Shown piece by piece: positions 16,956-26,315 of a stretch of 64,000 nucleotides of DNA. The position numbers and the translations under genes were made by a program. Origin of the DNA: RFSX01 sp964591455 (GTDB lineage: Bacteria; Bacteroidota; Bacteroidia; Chitinophagales; Saprospiraceae). Each line of letters opens with the position of its first letter. The first letter of the stretch is position 1. The notes below the pieces were generated by a model. It was not told where the DNA came from, did not search any database, and saw only the letters and a list, made by a program, of their open reading frames with translations. The stretch spans positions 1 to 64,000 of the forward strand of contig CAZQDZ010000023.1 in assembly GCA_964591455.1 (NCBI GenBank), in the 5' to 3' direction.

Positions 16956-17946
16956 AATTCTTCATTTCTATATTTATGATGTTGTCCGTTGGATTTGGGT
17001 AAATCTCAAAATCGACATTTTCAATTTCACTTGTAGCCGTAGTAAGAAATGGTTCTATTATATTAGCTATTCCCCAGAACTCAAATTCATCGATGATGCT
17101 ATGCCCAAATGAGGAAGACCATGCTAGTGTACCATAAATCTCAAAATCGTCTTTTGCATTAGGTAGAAAGAATGAGCTTCCAAGCTCTCCCAGAAAACCT
17201 TTAGGGTCGGGAAAAAAAGAGCCGACATATGTTGGAGGATTAAACCTATCATATAATCCGTAACTATAATAAAGAGTATCACCATTAATTTCCCCATCAA
17301 ATGGAATGAACATAGTTGAAGAAGGATAGGAATACTTGTGATATACTTGATTCAACAACTCATCTTTGTTGTTATTAAAAGCGACACCTATCCATCCTGT
17401 TTCTGCTCCTATATCTTCATCTATCTCCAGAATCATAAAATCATTTCCAAAAGTCCAATTCAAAAAAGAATATGCCTTGGTTACTAGATGGCTCCCGAAT
17501 AGAGGATTTTCCTGCCCATCATTGTATCCTGGAAACACTAGTATAGAATCTGTTTCAATGGTATGGTTTCGTTGTGATAAGAAGCAAGCGGCGGAAGTAA
17601 GAATATGCCGACTACTTATCATCGTTCCTGAACAAATATACTCTTCCTGACCATCCACCGACTCTATCCTCACTGAAGTGCTGATTGGATAAGATGAAGT
17701 TTGTTCTACATTTTCTATTCGGACGAAATTATTATTAGGTTCTAATGTACCTAATGGAATTACATTTCTAGCATTTCCAATGAAGCTCAGTGTACTTGCA
17801 TTATCTTGGTTTAAGTTGCTCTCACCGAAATTAATGATGGTTGAGTCTTTAGTTATAAAATCATACTCTACCATTATAGCCTCTTGAGCAAAGTTGAGAG
17901 ATGCAACGAAGGTAAGAATGAGTATAAATAAATATTTACGTTTCAT
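16897..17946 (-). CDS. trypsin-like serine protease homologue with damaged T9SS tail
   Basis: Start chosen at the ATG at 17946, directly before the signal peptide MKRKYLFILILTFVASLNFA; the longer frame from 17997 adds 17 residues. Residues about 80-290 form a chymotrypsin-fold domain: CSGTMISSRHILTSAACF corresponds to the His box, but the catalytic His is replaced by Ala (usual: TAAHC). The Asp box is GNDFMILEID and the Ser box GELGSSFF. A T9SS sorting domain starts with FEIYPNPTDN and is cut by a frameshift. It was probably an exported, surface-attached protein. Loss of His and of the sorting tail suggest an inactive protein or a gene in decay. Confidence 0.72.
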   Translation of the reverse strand: MKRKYLFILILTFVASLNFAQEAIMVEYDFITKDSTIINFGESNLNQDNASTLSFIGNARNVIPLGTLEPNNNFVRIENVEQTSSYPISTSVRIESVDGQEEYICSGTMISSRHILTSAACFLSQRNHTIETDSILVFPGYNDGQENPLFGSHLVTKAYSFLNWTFGNDFMILEIDEDIGAETGWIGVAFNNNKDELLNQVYHKYSYPSSTMFIPFDGEINGDTLYYSYGLYDRFNPPTYVGSFFPDPKGFLGELGSSFFLPNAKDDFEIYGTLAWSSSFGHSIIDEFEFWGIANIIEPFLTTATSEIENVDFEIYPNPTDNIINIEMKNFEQSRTTRTNIHSLRCDDV

Positions 17947-17993
17947 TGATAGCGTTTTTCTATTGGTAAGCATATGATTCTTTGTTGCAATAA

Positions 17994-18638
17994 TCATCCA
18001 AAGAATAAGAATTTGATACTAAAAGAATCCATTCTGAATGGCGTATCACTAATGCTCCTAAAATTTTCGTTCTGAATATTATCTAAGCCTCGTGTATATA
18101 CAAATGTAGGCCTTAAGGTGATATCTTTTATTTTAAAATCTATTGAGACCCCTACATCAAATGAAAACTGATGAGATGAGAACGCTAAAAGCGCTTCAGA
18201 ATCATTTCCAATGTTATACCTATATCTAGGTCCAGCTAGTACTCGAGGTTCCAAAGAAAGCGCAGGAAAGGGCAGATACGAAATATGAAGAGGAACATCG
18301 ATTGTCAGTTTGTTAAATAATATTCCATCCTCTAAAAATTCTCCATTTATGTCTGTAAATAATAAATTATTATCTCTAAATACAATTATTGATTCTAATA
18401 AAATTGAAGTCCTCTTAGAAATATTATACTTAGTCAATATAGAAGTTCCAAACCCATAGTTTTCTGAAATTGACAAACTTGATATGCCAGCACCATCTAG
18501 AAATATATTATTACGATTAATTTCAAGGCCTATACCAAATTCAAATGATTTTTGTGGATTGTTTTCTCCTTCTTGAGAATATAGAGTTAAGGAGAATAAT
18601 GCTGCCATAAGGCATGTTAATGCAAGTTGAATTTTCAT
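17994..18638 (-). CDS. outer membrane beta-barrel protein (PorT-like fold)
   Basis: A 214-residue protein with a signal peptide (residues 1-21, cleavage near LYSQ). The mature part consists of alternating amphipathic strands (SFEFGIGLEI, LPLHISYLPF-like segments, FSFDVGVSIDFKI) and ends in an aromatic strand, FSIKFLFFG, a good outer-membrane insertion signal. This is the general outer_membrane_beta-barrel_2 (PorT-like) pattern of Bacteroidota. It ends 47 bp upstream of the protease homologue's start on the same strand, so the two may be one operon. Both lie in the segment bounded by the duplicated ABC-F ends. Confidence 0.72.
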   Translation of the reverse strand: MKIQLALTCLMAALFSLTLYSQEGENNPQKSFEFGIGLEINRNNIFLDGAGISSLSISENYGFGTSILTKYNISKRTSILLESIIVFRDNNLLFTDINGEFLEDGILFNKLTIDVPLHISYLPFPALSLEPRVLAGPRYRYNIGNDSEALLAFSSHQFSFDVGVSIDFKIKDITLRPTFVYTRGLDNIQNENFRSISDTPFRMDSFSIKFLFFG

Positions 18639-18806
18639 CTATTTAAATTAATGTTGGTTAAATTTAAAGTTGCCGCAGATTATAAGTTTTCGTTGTTTTG
18701 TCTGATTTGTTATTAGAACTTACTTATGAAGAGATTATTGTGGAAATAATGACTTCACTTGAAAGTAGACCATAAAGAACCTAGGCAGGTTAATTGAATA
18801 ACAAAA

Positions 18807-18874
18807 GCGCTTGGAGATATACAAAAGAGTATTACACAAAAAGAGGACAGATGGTTAGAGCTATCAGAGTTTGT
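18807..18874 (+). repeat. diverged second copy of the ABC-F gene 3' end
   Basis: Positions 18807-18874 match 16441-16508 at 60 of 68 positions. In the ABC-F frame it encodes LGDIQKSITQKEDRWLELSE followed by FV; six of eight differences are synonymous, so the copy diverged while still coding. The stop is lost and the frame runs ten codons further. See findings. Confidence 0.88.
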
Positions 18875-18915
18875 GTGTTACATCAATTTTACTAACTAAA
18901 GATTCATCTGACATC

Positions 18916-19650
18916 ATGCTTAGAATTTGCGCCATATTATATAAATGTGTAATTATTTTCATACTTAGTCTCACTCTAATTGAGTGTGGCACTACTAACA
19001 AAACGCTTTCGCCTGAGCTAAGCAAAATCATTAAAATATCTCAGTCCTATTATGGCGGCTTAGCTAACTACAATAAAATCAACGTTATCTCCTATAAAAA
19101 GGACTATAAGCTATATGACTCTTCAGGCAATATAGACGCCGCTGCTTCCCAAAAACATGTATATAACATCAAAGAGAACACCTATCATTTAGAATCAGAT
19201 GATGGCAAATCCATAAGCAATTACCGACTGCTTAATCGTAACTATGAAGAACTGAAGGATGGCCAATGGATACCGTCAGACAGAGCAAATCGCATTATTA
19301 ACGCAGCCATGTATGTGATAAGTATGCCATGGAATTTTGACAAGCAGGATGGGCAGATTACGCTTGAAAACAGTGCTGATAATTCGATTCTACGTCTTAC
19401 CTATAATGAGACAGAAGGCACTACTCGAACCAGTAAGGATAAGTGGAATTATTACATAAATCATGAGGGCTTAATCACGCATCAGGTCGCCTACCCTAGC
19501 GACCACATATCACTGGTAGAGAATCTTTCACATACTATTGTCGAAGGAATAAAATTGGTATCAGAAAGACAGGGGTACAGGGTGGATAGTTTGCTTCAGA
19601 AGAAGTACAAACGATCTGATTATAAATACTATGACTATCGTATTTGGTAG
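18916..19650 (+). CDS. lipoprotein of unknown function
   Basis: Start placed at the ATG at 18916, which begins a signal peptide with lipobox LIEC followed by GTT; the longer frame from 18871 would begin inside the duplicated ABC-F remnant. The 244-residue product is then a lipid-anchored envelope protein. Residues about 40-60 (KIIKISQSYYGGLANYNKIN) resemble the opening of small Bacteroidota lipoproteins with a lipoprotein-carrier-like beta fold (a GL..W/YNK motif), but the match is weak. It stands alone; the window gives no operon context. Function unknown. Confidence 0.65.
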   Translation: MLRICAILYKCVIIFILSLTLIECGTTNKTLSPELSKIIKISQSYYGGLANYNKINVISYKKDYKLYDSSGNIDAAASQKHVYNIKENTYHLESDDGKSISNYRLLNRNYEELKDGQWIPSDRANRIINAAMYVISMPWNFDKQDGQITLENSADNSILRLTYNETEGTTRTSKDKWNYYINHEGLITHQVAYPSDHISLVENLSHTIVEGIKLVSERQGYRVDSLLQKKYKRSDYKYYDYRIW

Positions 19651-19734
19651 GGAATATCAAATATTCTGTTATAATAGAATTTAGACAATTGCAGAAGTCT
19701 GGCGGTTCTCCCTCTAGAGCCTGCACTGAGCGGA

Positions 19735-19815
19735 GTCGAATGTGGAGTTAGAGGGTAGCGTTGGCAATCACCAACGGTGTTCTTTCTTTCTTAGAAAGAA
19801 TCAAAGTTGCTCGAC
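19735..19815. repeat. short hairpin-bearing intergenic repeat
   Basis: Holds the hairpin CGTTGG/CCAACG (loop CAATCA) near 19760-19777, followed by TTCTTTCTTTCTTAGAAAGAA. It resembles in style, with only partial identity (AGGGTAGC shared), the repeat DNA at 12505. Possible diverged member of a dispersed family. Confidence 0.35.
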
Positions 19816-19823
19816 ACAAATTA

Positions 19824-20303
19824 TTACCTCACCCAATAATACTTAGTCATACATTCCACACAAGCTCTACTCTCATTAGCCTCAAACCTAATCTTAAAAA
19901 GGGCCTCTTTTAGAGGCTCCGTCAATTCGGGGTTATCTCTTGTGTCAAACTCCATCGCTACAATATGACCTTGTGGATTAAAACAACTTTTGGTCACTAT
20001 TCGGTTGGTATGTGTTTCCGACCTTGGTGAATGTATAATCGATCCGTCAGTGGAAATCACCTGAGAAGGCGCCCTATCATCTTTATCTCCAGAATGATTC
20101 TTCATGATTGACATCACTAAATCATCTCCATTCAATTGATGAAAAGTACAATCTGCCTTATTAATATCTTGTTTAGTCAAATAGACCAATGGACCACGTT
20201 CCAGACTCGCAATAGGTGTATCAACAGCCTGACTTAGTTCCTTCTTTGCCCCACAGGATACTAATCCTATGACCAAGAAACTCATTGATATTATTTTCTT
20301 CAA
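19824..20303 (-). CDS. small lipoprotein of unknown function
   Basis: A 159-residue protein with a lipoprotein signal (MKKIISMSFLVIGLVSC, lipobox VSC followed by GA). The mature part has four cysteines, one pair in ACVECMTKYYW near the C-terminus, so disulphides are likely in the periplasm. A conserved-looking segment, MEFDTRDNPELTEPLKEAL, suggests a small alpha/beta domain. It starts 8 bp downstream of the large metalloprotease gene on the same strand and is almost certainly cotranscribed; it could be an accessory protein or may just share the transcript. No family recognised. Confidence 0.62.
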   Translation of the reverse strand: MKKIISMSFLVIGLVSCGAKKELSQAVDTPIASLERGPLVYLTKQDINKADCTFHQLNGDDLVMSIMKNHSGDKDDRAPSQVISTDGSIIHSPRSETHTNRIVTKSCFNPQGHIVAMEFDTRDNPELTEPLKEALFKIRFEANESRACVECMTKYYWVR

Positions 20304-20311
20304 TGCTACCT

Positions 20312-22690
20312 TTATTCAAGAATGTTTTCAATTCTCATCTTCAAGTCCGTCTTATGCATCTGCTCTATGTTGCTGAACTTCTTTTTAGTCTTTATAGACT
20401 TACTGATTGTCTGTAGGGTCGCCGTTGCCGCAGCCTGAATATCACTAATCATCACATCTCTATCTTCCATCTCTTTGATATCCTTGAGCTTCTCTACATA
20501 TATCCTTTGGAGGTTTCTTTTATATAAATCCAAATCCCCTCCATTGAAAATAGCTTTCCTGGTATCGTCAAATAATTCATAAACCGTATAAGCGGCATTA
20601 CCGTTCAGGGCTTCATTCTCACTCATACGATTAAGTCTATCTGTATTAAATAATATATTCAAACTTCTTGACTGAAGACTTCCTATTCTGTCCACTAATC
20701 CTTCCGCCTCAAATTTTCTTGCCAGGTCCTCATTCAGTAACCAACTTGGTGTGGTGAACAGATGTCGGTCTAGGAATTGCATCGCTCTTTTTTGCTTAGA
20801 CCTACTGACATGATTATAGACGGCATCATCTTGATCATGTGTCTTGCTGATCTCTACTACGCCACCGACATTGGCGATGACATGACCTAAATATCTTCTA
20901 AACTGATTTATAACCTGATTATATAAGTCTTCTGTCTCGTCAAAATCCTCACCCTCTTCATACGACCACTTGCCTATATTGGGTACTATCCGCTTAAGAT
21001 TCTTTATGCCATATTCACTGGCCAGCATAGAATCATCACCGAGGTCTTCTGTCTGTGCTGTAGGATCTAAGGGCAACCCACGTTGACGGCCATATCTATA
21101 TACTGGGTCATTGGCTCTGTCTTTTACCCATTGGTTCAAGACTGATTTCTCTTCATCTTTATCTTTTTCTTCTACCATCTTGTATCCATATACGATAGAC
21201 CAAGTATCGTACGGTCCTATATTTGGCATAAGTCCTACATCGCCATCCTCTGGTTGTGCCACATAATTAAATCTGGCATAATCCATTATAGAAGGCGCAG
21301 TACCCATCTTCTGACTAAAAGTTACCGACCTTAATGAATCTACCGGGTAAGCTACACTGGAGCCCATATTATGTGGCAATCCTAAAGTATGCCCAACCTC
21401 ATGAGCGGCAACAAACTGAATGAGTCTTCCCATCACTTCTTCTTTGAAGTTGACCCCTCTGGCTTCTGGATTTATAGCGGCTGTTTGGATAAAGAACCAG
21501 TTTCTCAATAATCGCATCACATTATGATACCAAATGATATCTGACTCTAATATTTCTCCAGTTCGTGGGTCATGTACGTGGGGCCCTTGCGCATTTTGTA
21601 TGTCTGTTGCTACATATCTGATGACAGAATATCGTGTGTCCTCAGGAGACCAATCTGGATTCTCTTCTTCACTCGGCGCTTCTAAGGCATAGATGGCATT
21701 CTTGAATCCGGCTTTTTCGAAGGCCGTTTGCCAGTCGTTGACCCCTTGCATCAAATAAGGCACCCACTTAGTCGGTGTCGCAGGGTCTATATAATACACG
21801 ATAGGCTTAATGGGTTCTACCAATTCTCCTCTGGCATAAGCCTCAGGATCTTTCGGCTCCAGACGCCATTTAGTGATATATCTATTACTCGTCGTAAATT
21901 GATTATCAGAGCTATAATCTGTCTGCCTCACTGAGAAATATCCTACACGGTCATCGTAGTATCGGGGTTGCATAGGCACTTCTGGTAAGGTGATAAATGA
22001 CTGATTCATCTCTACAGATAAGGTGCCCGTCACTCTATTGTCAGGCAACTTATCTCCGCCCTTGTATGTCAAGACGTGTTTCACTTCTACATTATTAGGA
22101 AAGCTCTTCATAGATGTAACAAAACTTCTTTTGCTATCTAAGCTTTTAATGCCAAAATTCTTCCTTTGTCCTTCCGATACAGCACCAATCATGGTTACGT
22201 CAGTAGTAAATAACTTATCTATTTCAATAACTGAGCTTCCTTCTCCTTTGGTCACAATGTCAAAGACCATGATGACTGGTTCAAAGTTGTTATTCTTGAC
22301 AGATTCATAGATAGGGTCATCGAAACTAGCTACACTATTATATGATACAGAACGCATCATAATTTTCTCACCCAATTTCTGCCATCTTATCACCTGCTGT
22401 GGTCTAGATTTGACACCAGCACCTCCGAAGTTGAGATTCTTTACAAAACCACCAATACGGCTTACCACTAAGATTTCTTTGTCCAATATGTCATCAGGAA
22501 TCTCAAAGTAGCTCTTACCTTTTACCGTATGGGTACTAAATAGACCCTTGGAGCTTACCGCTTCATCTGTGATAATATCAGAGTATACTTTCTCCTTTTT
22601 TTCTTTATCGCCTTTCTTGTCAGGCTTATCTTGAGCAGAGATAAATGCGACTTGTATCATTAGAAGAACTAGGATCAAGAGATGTTTCAT
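20312..22690 (-). CDS. secreted zinc-dependent metalloprotease (DUF5117/DUF5118 group)
   Basis: A 792-residue secreted protein from the ATG at 22690, which starts a signal peptide ending FISAQ; the frame from 22714 adds eight residues. The catalytic motif HEVGHTLGLPHN near residue 435 gives the HExxHxxGxxH zinc site of metzincin peptidases, and the Met turn could be APSIMDY about 40 residues later. The N-terminal half, with YFEIPDDILDKEILVVSRIGG and MQPRYYDDRVGYF, matches the large Bacteroidota metalloproteases annotated DUF5117/DUF5118. These are predicted periplasmic or surface enzymes without a defined substrate. No T9SS sorting domain is visible. A small lipoprotein gene follows 8 bp downstream. 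Confidence 0.87.
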   Translation of the reverse strand: MKHLLILVLLMIQVAFISAQDKPDKKGDKEKKEKVYSDIITDEAVSSKGLFSTHTVKGKSYFEIPDDILDKEILVVSRIGGFVKNLNFGGAGVKSRPQQVIRWQKLGEKIMMRSVSYNSVASFDDPIYESVKNNNFEPVIMVFDIVTKGEGSSVIEIDKLFTTDVTMIGAVSEGQRKNFGIKSLDSKRSFVTSMKSFPNNVEVKHVLTYKGGDKLPDNRVTGTLSVEMNQSFITLPEVPMQPRYYDDRVGYFSVRQTDYSSDNQFTTSNRYITKWRLEPKDPEAYARGELVEPIKPIVYYIDPATPTKWVPYLMQGVNDWQTAFEKAGFKNAIYALEAPSEEENPDWSPEDTRYSVIRYVATDIQNAQGPHVHDPRTGEILESDIIWYHNVMRLLRNWFFIQTAAINPEARGVNFKEEVMGRLIQFVAAHEVGHTLGLPHNMGSSVAYPVDSLRSVTFSQKMGTAPSIMDYARFNYVAQPEDGDVGLMPNIGPYDTWSIVYGYKMVEEKDKDEEKSVLNQWVKDRANDPVYRYGRQRGLPLDPTAQTEDLGDDSMLASEYGIKNLKRIVPNIGKWSYEEGEDFDETEDLYNQVINQFRRYLGHVIANVGGVVEISKTHDQDDAVYNHVSRSKQKRAMQFLDRHLFTTPSWLLNEDLARKFEAEGLVDRIGSLQSRSLNILFNTDRLNRMSENEALNGNAAYTVYELFDDTRKAIFNGGDLDLYKRNLQRIYVEKLKDIKEMEDRDVMISDIQAAATATLQTISKSIKTKKKFSNIEQMHKTDLKMRIENILE

Positions 22691-22923
22691 TATATAGGTT
22701 GTATGGTTAGACAATTTTTGAGTCGGCCTTACAATTATAAGGCCTCATCTAGGAAATATAGAGTTAAGAAGCGAAAAATAACATTGCAAAACACGTTTAT
22801 GTTAATTTCTGAACATATAGGTACCCCAATCCACTGTGCTGTGGCTTCGACAGTTAAAGAAGAATTGCACTGAGGTTAAAATAATAAAGTTCGATATGGC
22901 TTTAGCGTGATTGAGTCTGACAG

Positions 22924-23286
22924 TTAACAAACCAATCCTGAACTAATAACCTTACCTGAACTGCAGTCAGGAATTAGCATCAGTTGCCATCCCTTTTCAA
23001 AACGATTATTGACATACCTCAATGTGACGGATTCCTTGGCTTCTTCTTCTATGATATTAAATATTAATCTGTCTCCATCCTTTGGTGTGTAGTCAAAGTC
23101 AAAGCATGGATTCTGATTGAGTTCTTTTTGAATCCAGTTATATTTCTTAATGACTTCGAATCCCTGAACAATCATACCGATGACAACAGGCTGAGAGGGG
23201 TTCACTTGTCTAAGCACCCAATGAGTCTCATTCAGCGGAATAGTGCTACAGGTACACAATTTGAATCCTTCACTCAGTTTGCACAT
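22924..23286 (-). CDS. small protein of unknown function
   Basis: A 120-residue protein without signal peptide or membrane segment. It has CKLSEGFKLCTC at the N-terminus and further cysteines at NPCFDFDY and PDCSSGK, which could bind metal. The segment THWVLRQVNP, then YNWIQKELNQNPCFDFDYTPKDGD, looks like a compact beta-rich domain; I do not recognise it. It follows a secreted protein gene (23356-23946) on the same strand with a 70-bp gap. Confidence 0.55.
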   Translation of the reverse strand: MCKLSEGFKLCTCSTIPLNETHWVLRQVNPSQPVVIGMIVQGFEVIKKYNWIQKELNQNPCFDFDYTPKDGDRLIFNIIEEEAKESVTLRYVNNRFEKGWQLMLIPDCSSGKVISSGLVC

Positions 23287-23355
23287 AGTTTACATTTTGG
23301 AAATCAAAATATATACTAGCATGCACTACAGGTGCATGAGCCAATCTTAATGTAA

Positions 23356-23946
23356 TCATTTACATTGGTCTTCTCTCAGCGCGGTTTTGTTGATATGGTT
23401 CCAGGCTTCATCCCCGACAGGCTTCGGAGATAACCTGAAAATGTAGAAGTGCTTATTTGTCTTATCACAATAATCATACTCTCCATTCACATTCAGTGTA
23501 ATCATCTCTGATGTAAAGAAGGCATCATAAAGCTTGATCTTTCCAGTATACTCTAGTTGTGATTTACTTATAGGCGATGAAATGAATACTGCATTTGTGA
23601 GTGGCACAGATAAGGTCGTATCTCGATTAACAACCGTCATCAAACCATCAAAATACAATTCCAAATAGTACTCCAATTCTGTATCTGTCAATTTTTCTTC
23701 TAGATCAATTTTCCAAGCAAAAGCATAAGACCAAAAAAGGTCACTATCCACATCAGACCATCCTTTAGTAAATCTAACGTCTGCTACACCCTTGAAGTCA
23801 ACCTTTGGGGCGAATGGTTTAGGAAATTCAAAGGCCTCTTTACGCCAGCTATCCTCAGTAATTACCAGATTGATATTGGGGTCATCTTGCGCTGTGGCAG
23901 ACAGACTTGATAGTAATATCATCAGGAAGAATAAGCGACTAATCAT
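23356..23946 (-). CDS. secreted protein of unknown function
   Basis: A 196-residue protein with a signal peptide (residues 1-19, cleavage after ATAQ). The mature part is beta-rich with aromatic residues; the segments TKGWSDVDSDLFWSYAFAW and LEYYLELYFDGLM are notable, and two Cys near the C-terminus (DYCDK and DQC) may form a disulphide. Probably periplasmic. No domain recognised. It may share a transcript with the 120-residue protein downstream. Confidence 0.6.
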   Translation of the reverse strand: MISRLFFLMILLSSLSATAQDDPNINLVITEDSWRKEAFEFPKPFAPKVDFKGVADVRFTKGWSDVDSDLFWSYAFAWKIDLEEKLTDTELEYYLELYFDGLMTVVNRDTTLSVPLTNAVFISSPISKSQLEYTGKIKLYDAFFTSEMITLNVNGEYDYCDKTNKHFYIFRLSPKPVGDEAWNHINKTALREDQCK

Positions 23947-24065
23947 TTTGTAAGATTATTTTAATCCTTAGAGAGAACGGGGTATCGCTATGATTGTTTA
24001 TAAACAACACATAGAAGTTTGTACTTTGGACGTACGATATCTAATAACTTTAAATGATTCAGTAA

Positions 24066-24446
24066 ATGGGAATGCAAGTCACTGCCGAAAAGAATGAAAA
24101 AATAGGGAATCTTATTTTTAGTTCTATCTACCCGCTCTATTTAAATCGACTGGAAAAAAATGGCAGAACCAAAGAAGAGTTTCACCAAGTGATAGAATGG
24201 TTCACTGGGTATAACGAAGCTAAGCTGCAGAAATTCATAGACAAAAAAGTTGATTTCAAAACCTTTTTTGCTAAAGCGAAAATTCATCCTAATGCACACA
24301 TGATTAAAGGTGTTGTGTGTGGCTACAGAATTGAAGAGATTCCTGAAGAATTCGAATTATATAGACAATGTCGAAGTTTTGAAAAATTGATAGATGAGTT
24401 AGCGAGGGGAAGGAAGATGGAGAAGATTCTTAGAAAGGAAAAGTAG
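24066..24446 (+). CDS. DUF2200 family protein
   Basis: A 126-residue cytoplasmic protein. The segment IYPLYLNRLEKNGRTKEEFHQVIEWFTGYNEAKL is the DUF2200 signature, with the usual TGY motif, followed by a helix that begins IDKKVDFKTFFAKA and the conserved HPNAHMIKGVVCGYRIEEI. Length is standard for the family. The biochemical role is unknown. The start could also be the Met two codons later. An SRPBCC-fold gene follows after 34 bp on the same strand. Confidence 0.83.
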   Translation: MGMQVTAEKNEKIGNLIFSSIYPLYLNRLEKNGRTKEEFHQVIEWFTGYNEAKLQKFIDKKVDFKTFFAKAKIHPNAHMIKGVVCGYRIEEIPEEFELYRQCRSFEKLIDELARGRKMEKILRKEK

Positions 24447-24480
24447 TGGTTTTATAAATACAAACTAAGATGATATTACG

Positions 24481-24921
24481 ATGACGTTAACTTCTAAAGC
24501 AAATATTCAAATACTTAAAAAACCAACTGAGGTTTATGAGACAATCATCAACCCTAGTCACCTGACTCAGTTCTTTATCAGTGAAAGCTCAGGGCCATTA
24601 GAAACTGGCAAAGAAGTTCTATGGAAGTTCCCAGAATTTGATGACCGATTCCCCATCACTCAGGTAAAGACGGAGACCAATAAGTTAATTTCTTTTGTAT
24701 GGGATCCTGAGACAGTCGTCACCATTAAGTTAGATGCATTTAAAGACGATAGTACGGTAGTCCATGTAACGGAGGGACCTAAAGAGTTATCTGATGATAA
24801 TCTTAATTGGCTTATTAGTAACACTGGAGGATGGTCTAATTTTCTTGCCTGTATGAAAGCTTATTTGGAATATGGGGTGAGTCTTAGAAAAGGAGCCTAT
24901 GACTTTATGAAACCTGAATAA
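24481..24921 (+). CDS. SRPBCC (START/AHSA1-like) domain protein
   Basis: A 146-residue protein with the helix-grip fold of the SRPBCC superfamily: an N-terminal strand (SKANIQILKKPTEVYETI) that turns into the first helix, the TQFFIS segment, a curved beta-sheet (EVLWKFPEF, KLISFVWDP, VVTIKLDAF) and a long C-terminal helix (GGWSNFLACMKAYLEYG). AHSA1-like members bind small hydrophobic ligands or act as chaperone regulators; no ligand can be inferred. It lies 34 bp after the DUF2200 gene, probably in one transcript. Confidence 0.8.
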   Translation: MTLTSKANIQILKKPTEVYETIINPSHLTQFFISESSGPLETGKEVLWKFPEFDDRFPITQVKTETNKLISFVWDPETVVTIKLDAFKDDSTVVHVTEGPKELSDDNLNWLISNTGGWSNFLACMKAYLEYGVSLRKGAYDFMKPE

Positions 24922-24941
24922 TCACTAATAGGCTAAGTCTC

Positions 24942-25808
24942 CTAGCCCAACTTCATAGGGACATCCATCAATAAGACTTTGGCATCACTATCCGCAGTAA
25001 TAATGATCTCTTCCGTTTCCCAAAGACCAAAACCATCCCTTTGTTCCAAAGCTTGGTCTTCTATAGTGACCGACCCTTCAAGTATAAATGCATAGACACC
25101 ATTACCTTTATCCTTTATAGTGTATGTGGTGTCACATCCTTTCTCTAGATAACCTATATGGAACCAAGCATTCTGATGAGCCCACACGCCGTCATCCTCT
25201 GGAGAGGGAGATAAAACTTGGAAAAACTGATTTTGAAGCGCCGTCTTTTCTAACTTAATCTGATCATATCGGGGTGTCACATTCTTCTTATTGGGAAACA
25301 TCCATATTTGCAAAAACTTGACGGCTGCATTACTATTCTTATTCTTCTCACTATGATAAATGCCCGTGCCTGCACTCATGACTTGGACATCACCTTGCTC
25401 TATAACGGCCACATTCCCCATGCTGTCCTCGTGCTGTAGAGCCCCTTCAAGTGGAATAGAAATGATCTCCATATTATCATGCGGGTGGGTATTAAAACCT
25501 CTCCCACCTGCTACAACGTCATCGTTGAGTACTCTAAGCACACCAAAATTCATTCGCTCTGGATTTCTATAGTTAGCAAAGCTGAAAGTATGATGCGTAT
25601 CCAACCAACCATGATTAGCATGTCCTCTAGTGCTGGCTTTGTGTAGTACTGATTTCACTGTCCTTGTTTCACGGTTAGGTAAATGATTGAAGCCTACTTG
25701 ATTCATTAATTTGTCATAAGTAGACGCCTCTTCCTTGATTAGCTTTTTAGAACCAGCAAGGGCTGCTGCACTCAATAATGATTTCTTAATAAAGTCCTTT
25801 CTATCCAT
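24942..25808 (-). CDS. pirin-family cupin protein with a signal-like N-terminus
   Basis: A 288-residue protein. Residues about 55-270 form the bicupin pirin domain: HHTFSFANY, then NTHPHDNMEIIS and LQHEDS, giving the His/His/His/Glu metal set. Some pirins oxidise quercetin (2,3-dioxygenase activity); others affect transcription. Unusually, it begins with MDRKDFIKKSLLSAAALAGS, about 40 extra residues that look like a Tat-type signal (the twin arginine here is Arg-Lys). Pirins are normally cytoplasmic, so export or a vestigial signal should be considered. Confidence 0.83.
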   Translation of the reverse strand: MDRKDFIKKSLLSAAALAGSKKLIKEEASTYDKLMNQVGFNHLPNRETRTVKSVLHKASTRGHANHGWLDTHHTFSFANYRNPERMNFGVLRVLNDDVVAGGRGFNTHPHDNMEIISIPLEGALQHEDSMGNVAVIEQGDVQVMSAGTGIYHSEKNKNSNAAVKFLQIWMFPNKKNVTPRYDQIKLEKTALQNQFFQVLSPSPEDDGVWAHQNAWFHIGYLEKGCDTTYTIKDKGNGVYAFILEGSVTIEDQALEQRDGFGLWETEEIIITADSDAKVLLMDVPMKLG

Positions 25809-26315
25809 TTTTTTTCAATATTACTATAGGAATCTACTATGATGCAAGATAACAAGACAAGCTCCTTAAGTCAATTCTTAGAACCAATCAATTTTAAAAT
25901 TGCGGAAAGCCAAACAGTTTACATTGTAGGGCTTTTGTAGCGTTTCGTACAGTGCTTGTAGGTGTTTTTGTTGTCTTAGCAATACCAAACTCAGGCCTTG
26001 ACTAAAGGTATTACTTAATTTTAAAAATGACTATTATCTACTATACTCTATTAATAAAGCAAGCCTTCCCTACGCTTTACCAGACTTATACTCAACTGAC
26101 ACTAGACATATTTCGAGAACAAAGATTGGAGCGACAAGCTATCCCTGTCTCTCAAATAAACCCATATTTCGACTCAAGAAAAAACGAAAGAGGAATATAA
26201 TTGGCAGCAAATAAAATGAGTTACAGCAAAGTGACTAAGTGCTGTTTTCAGAATAATTGATGTCGATAAAAAATACGTGAGAATATTTTCTCCTCTTAAC
26301 TGAGAAGAAGTATTA

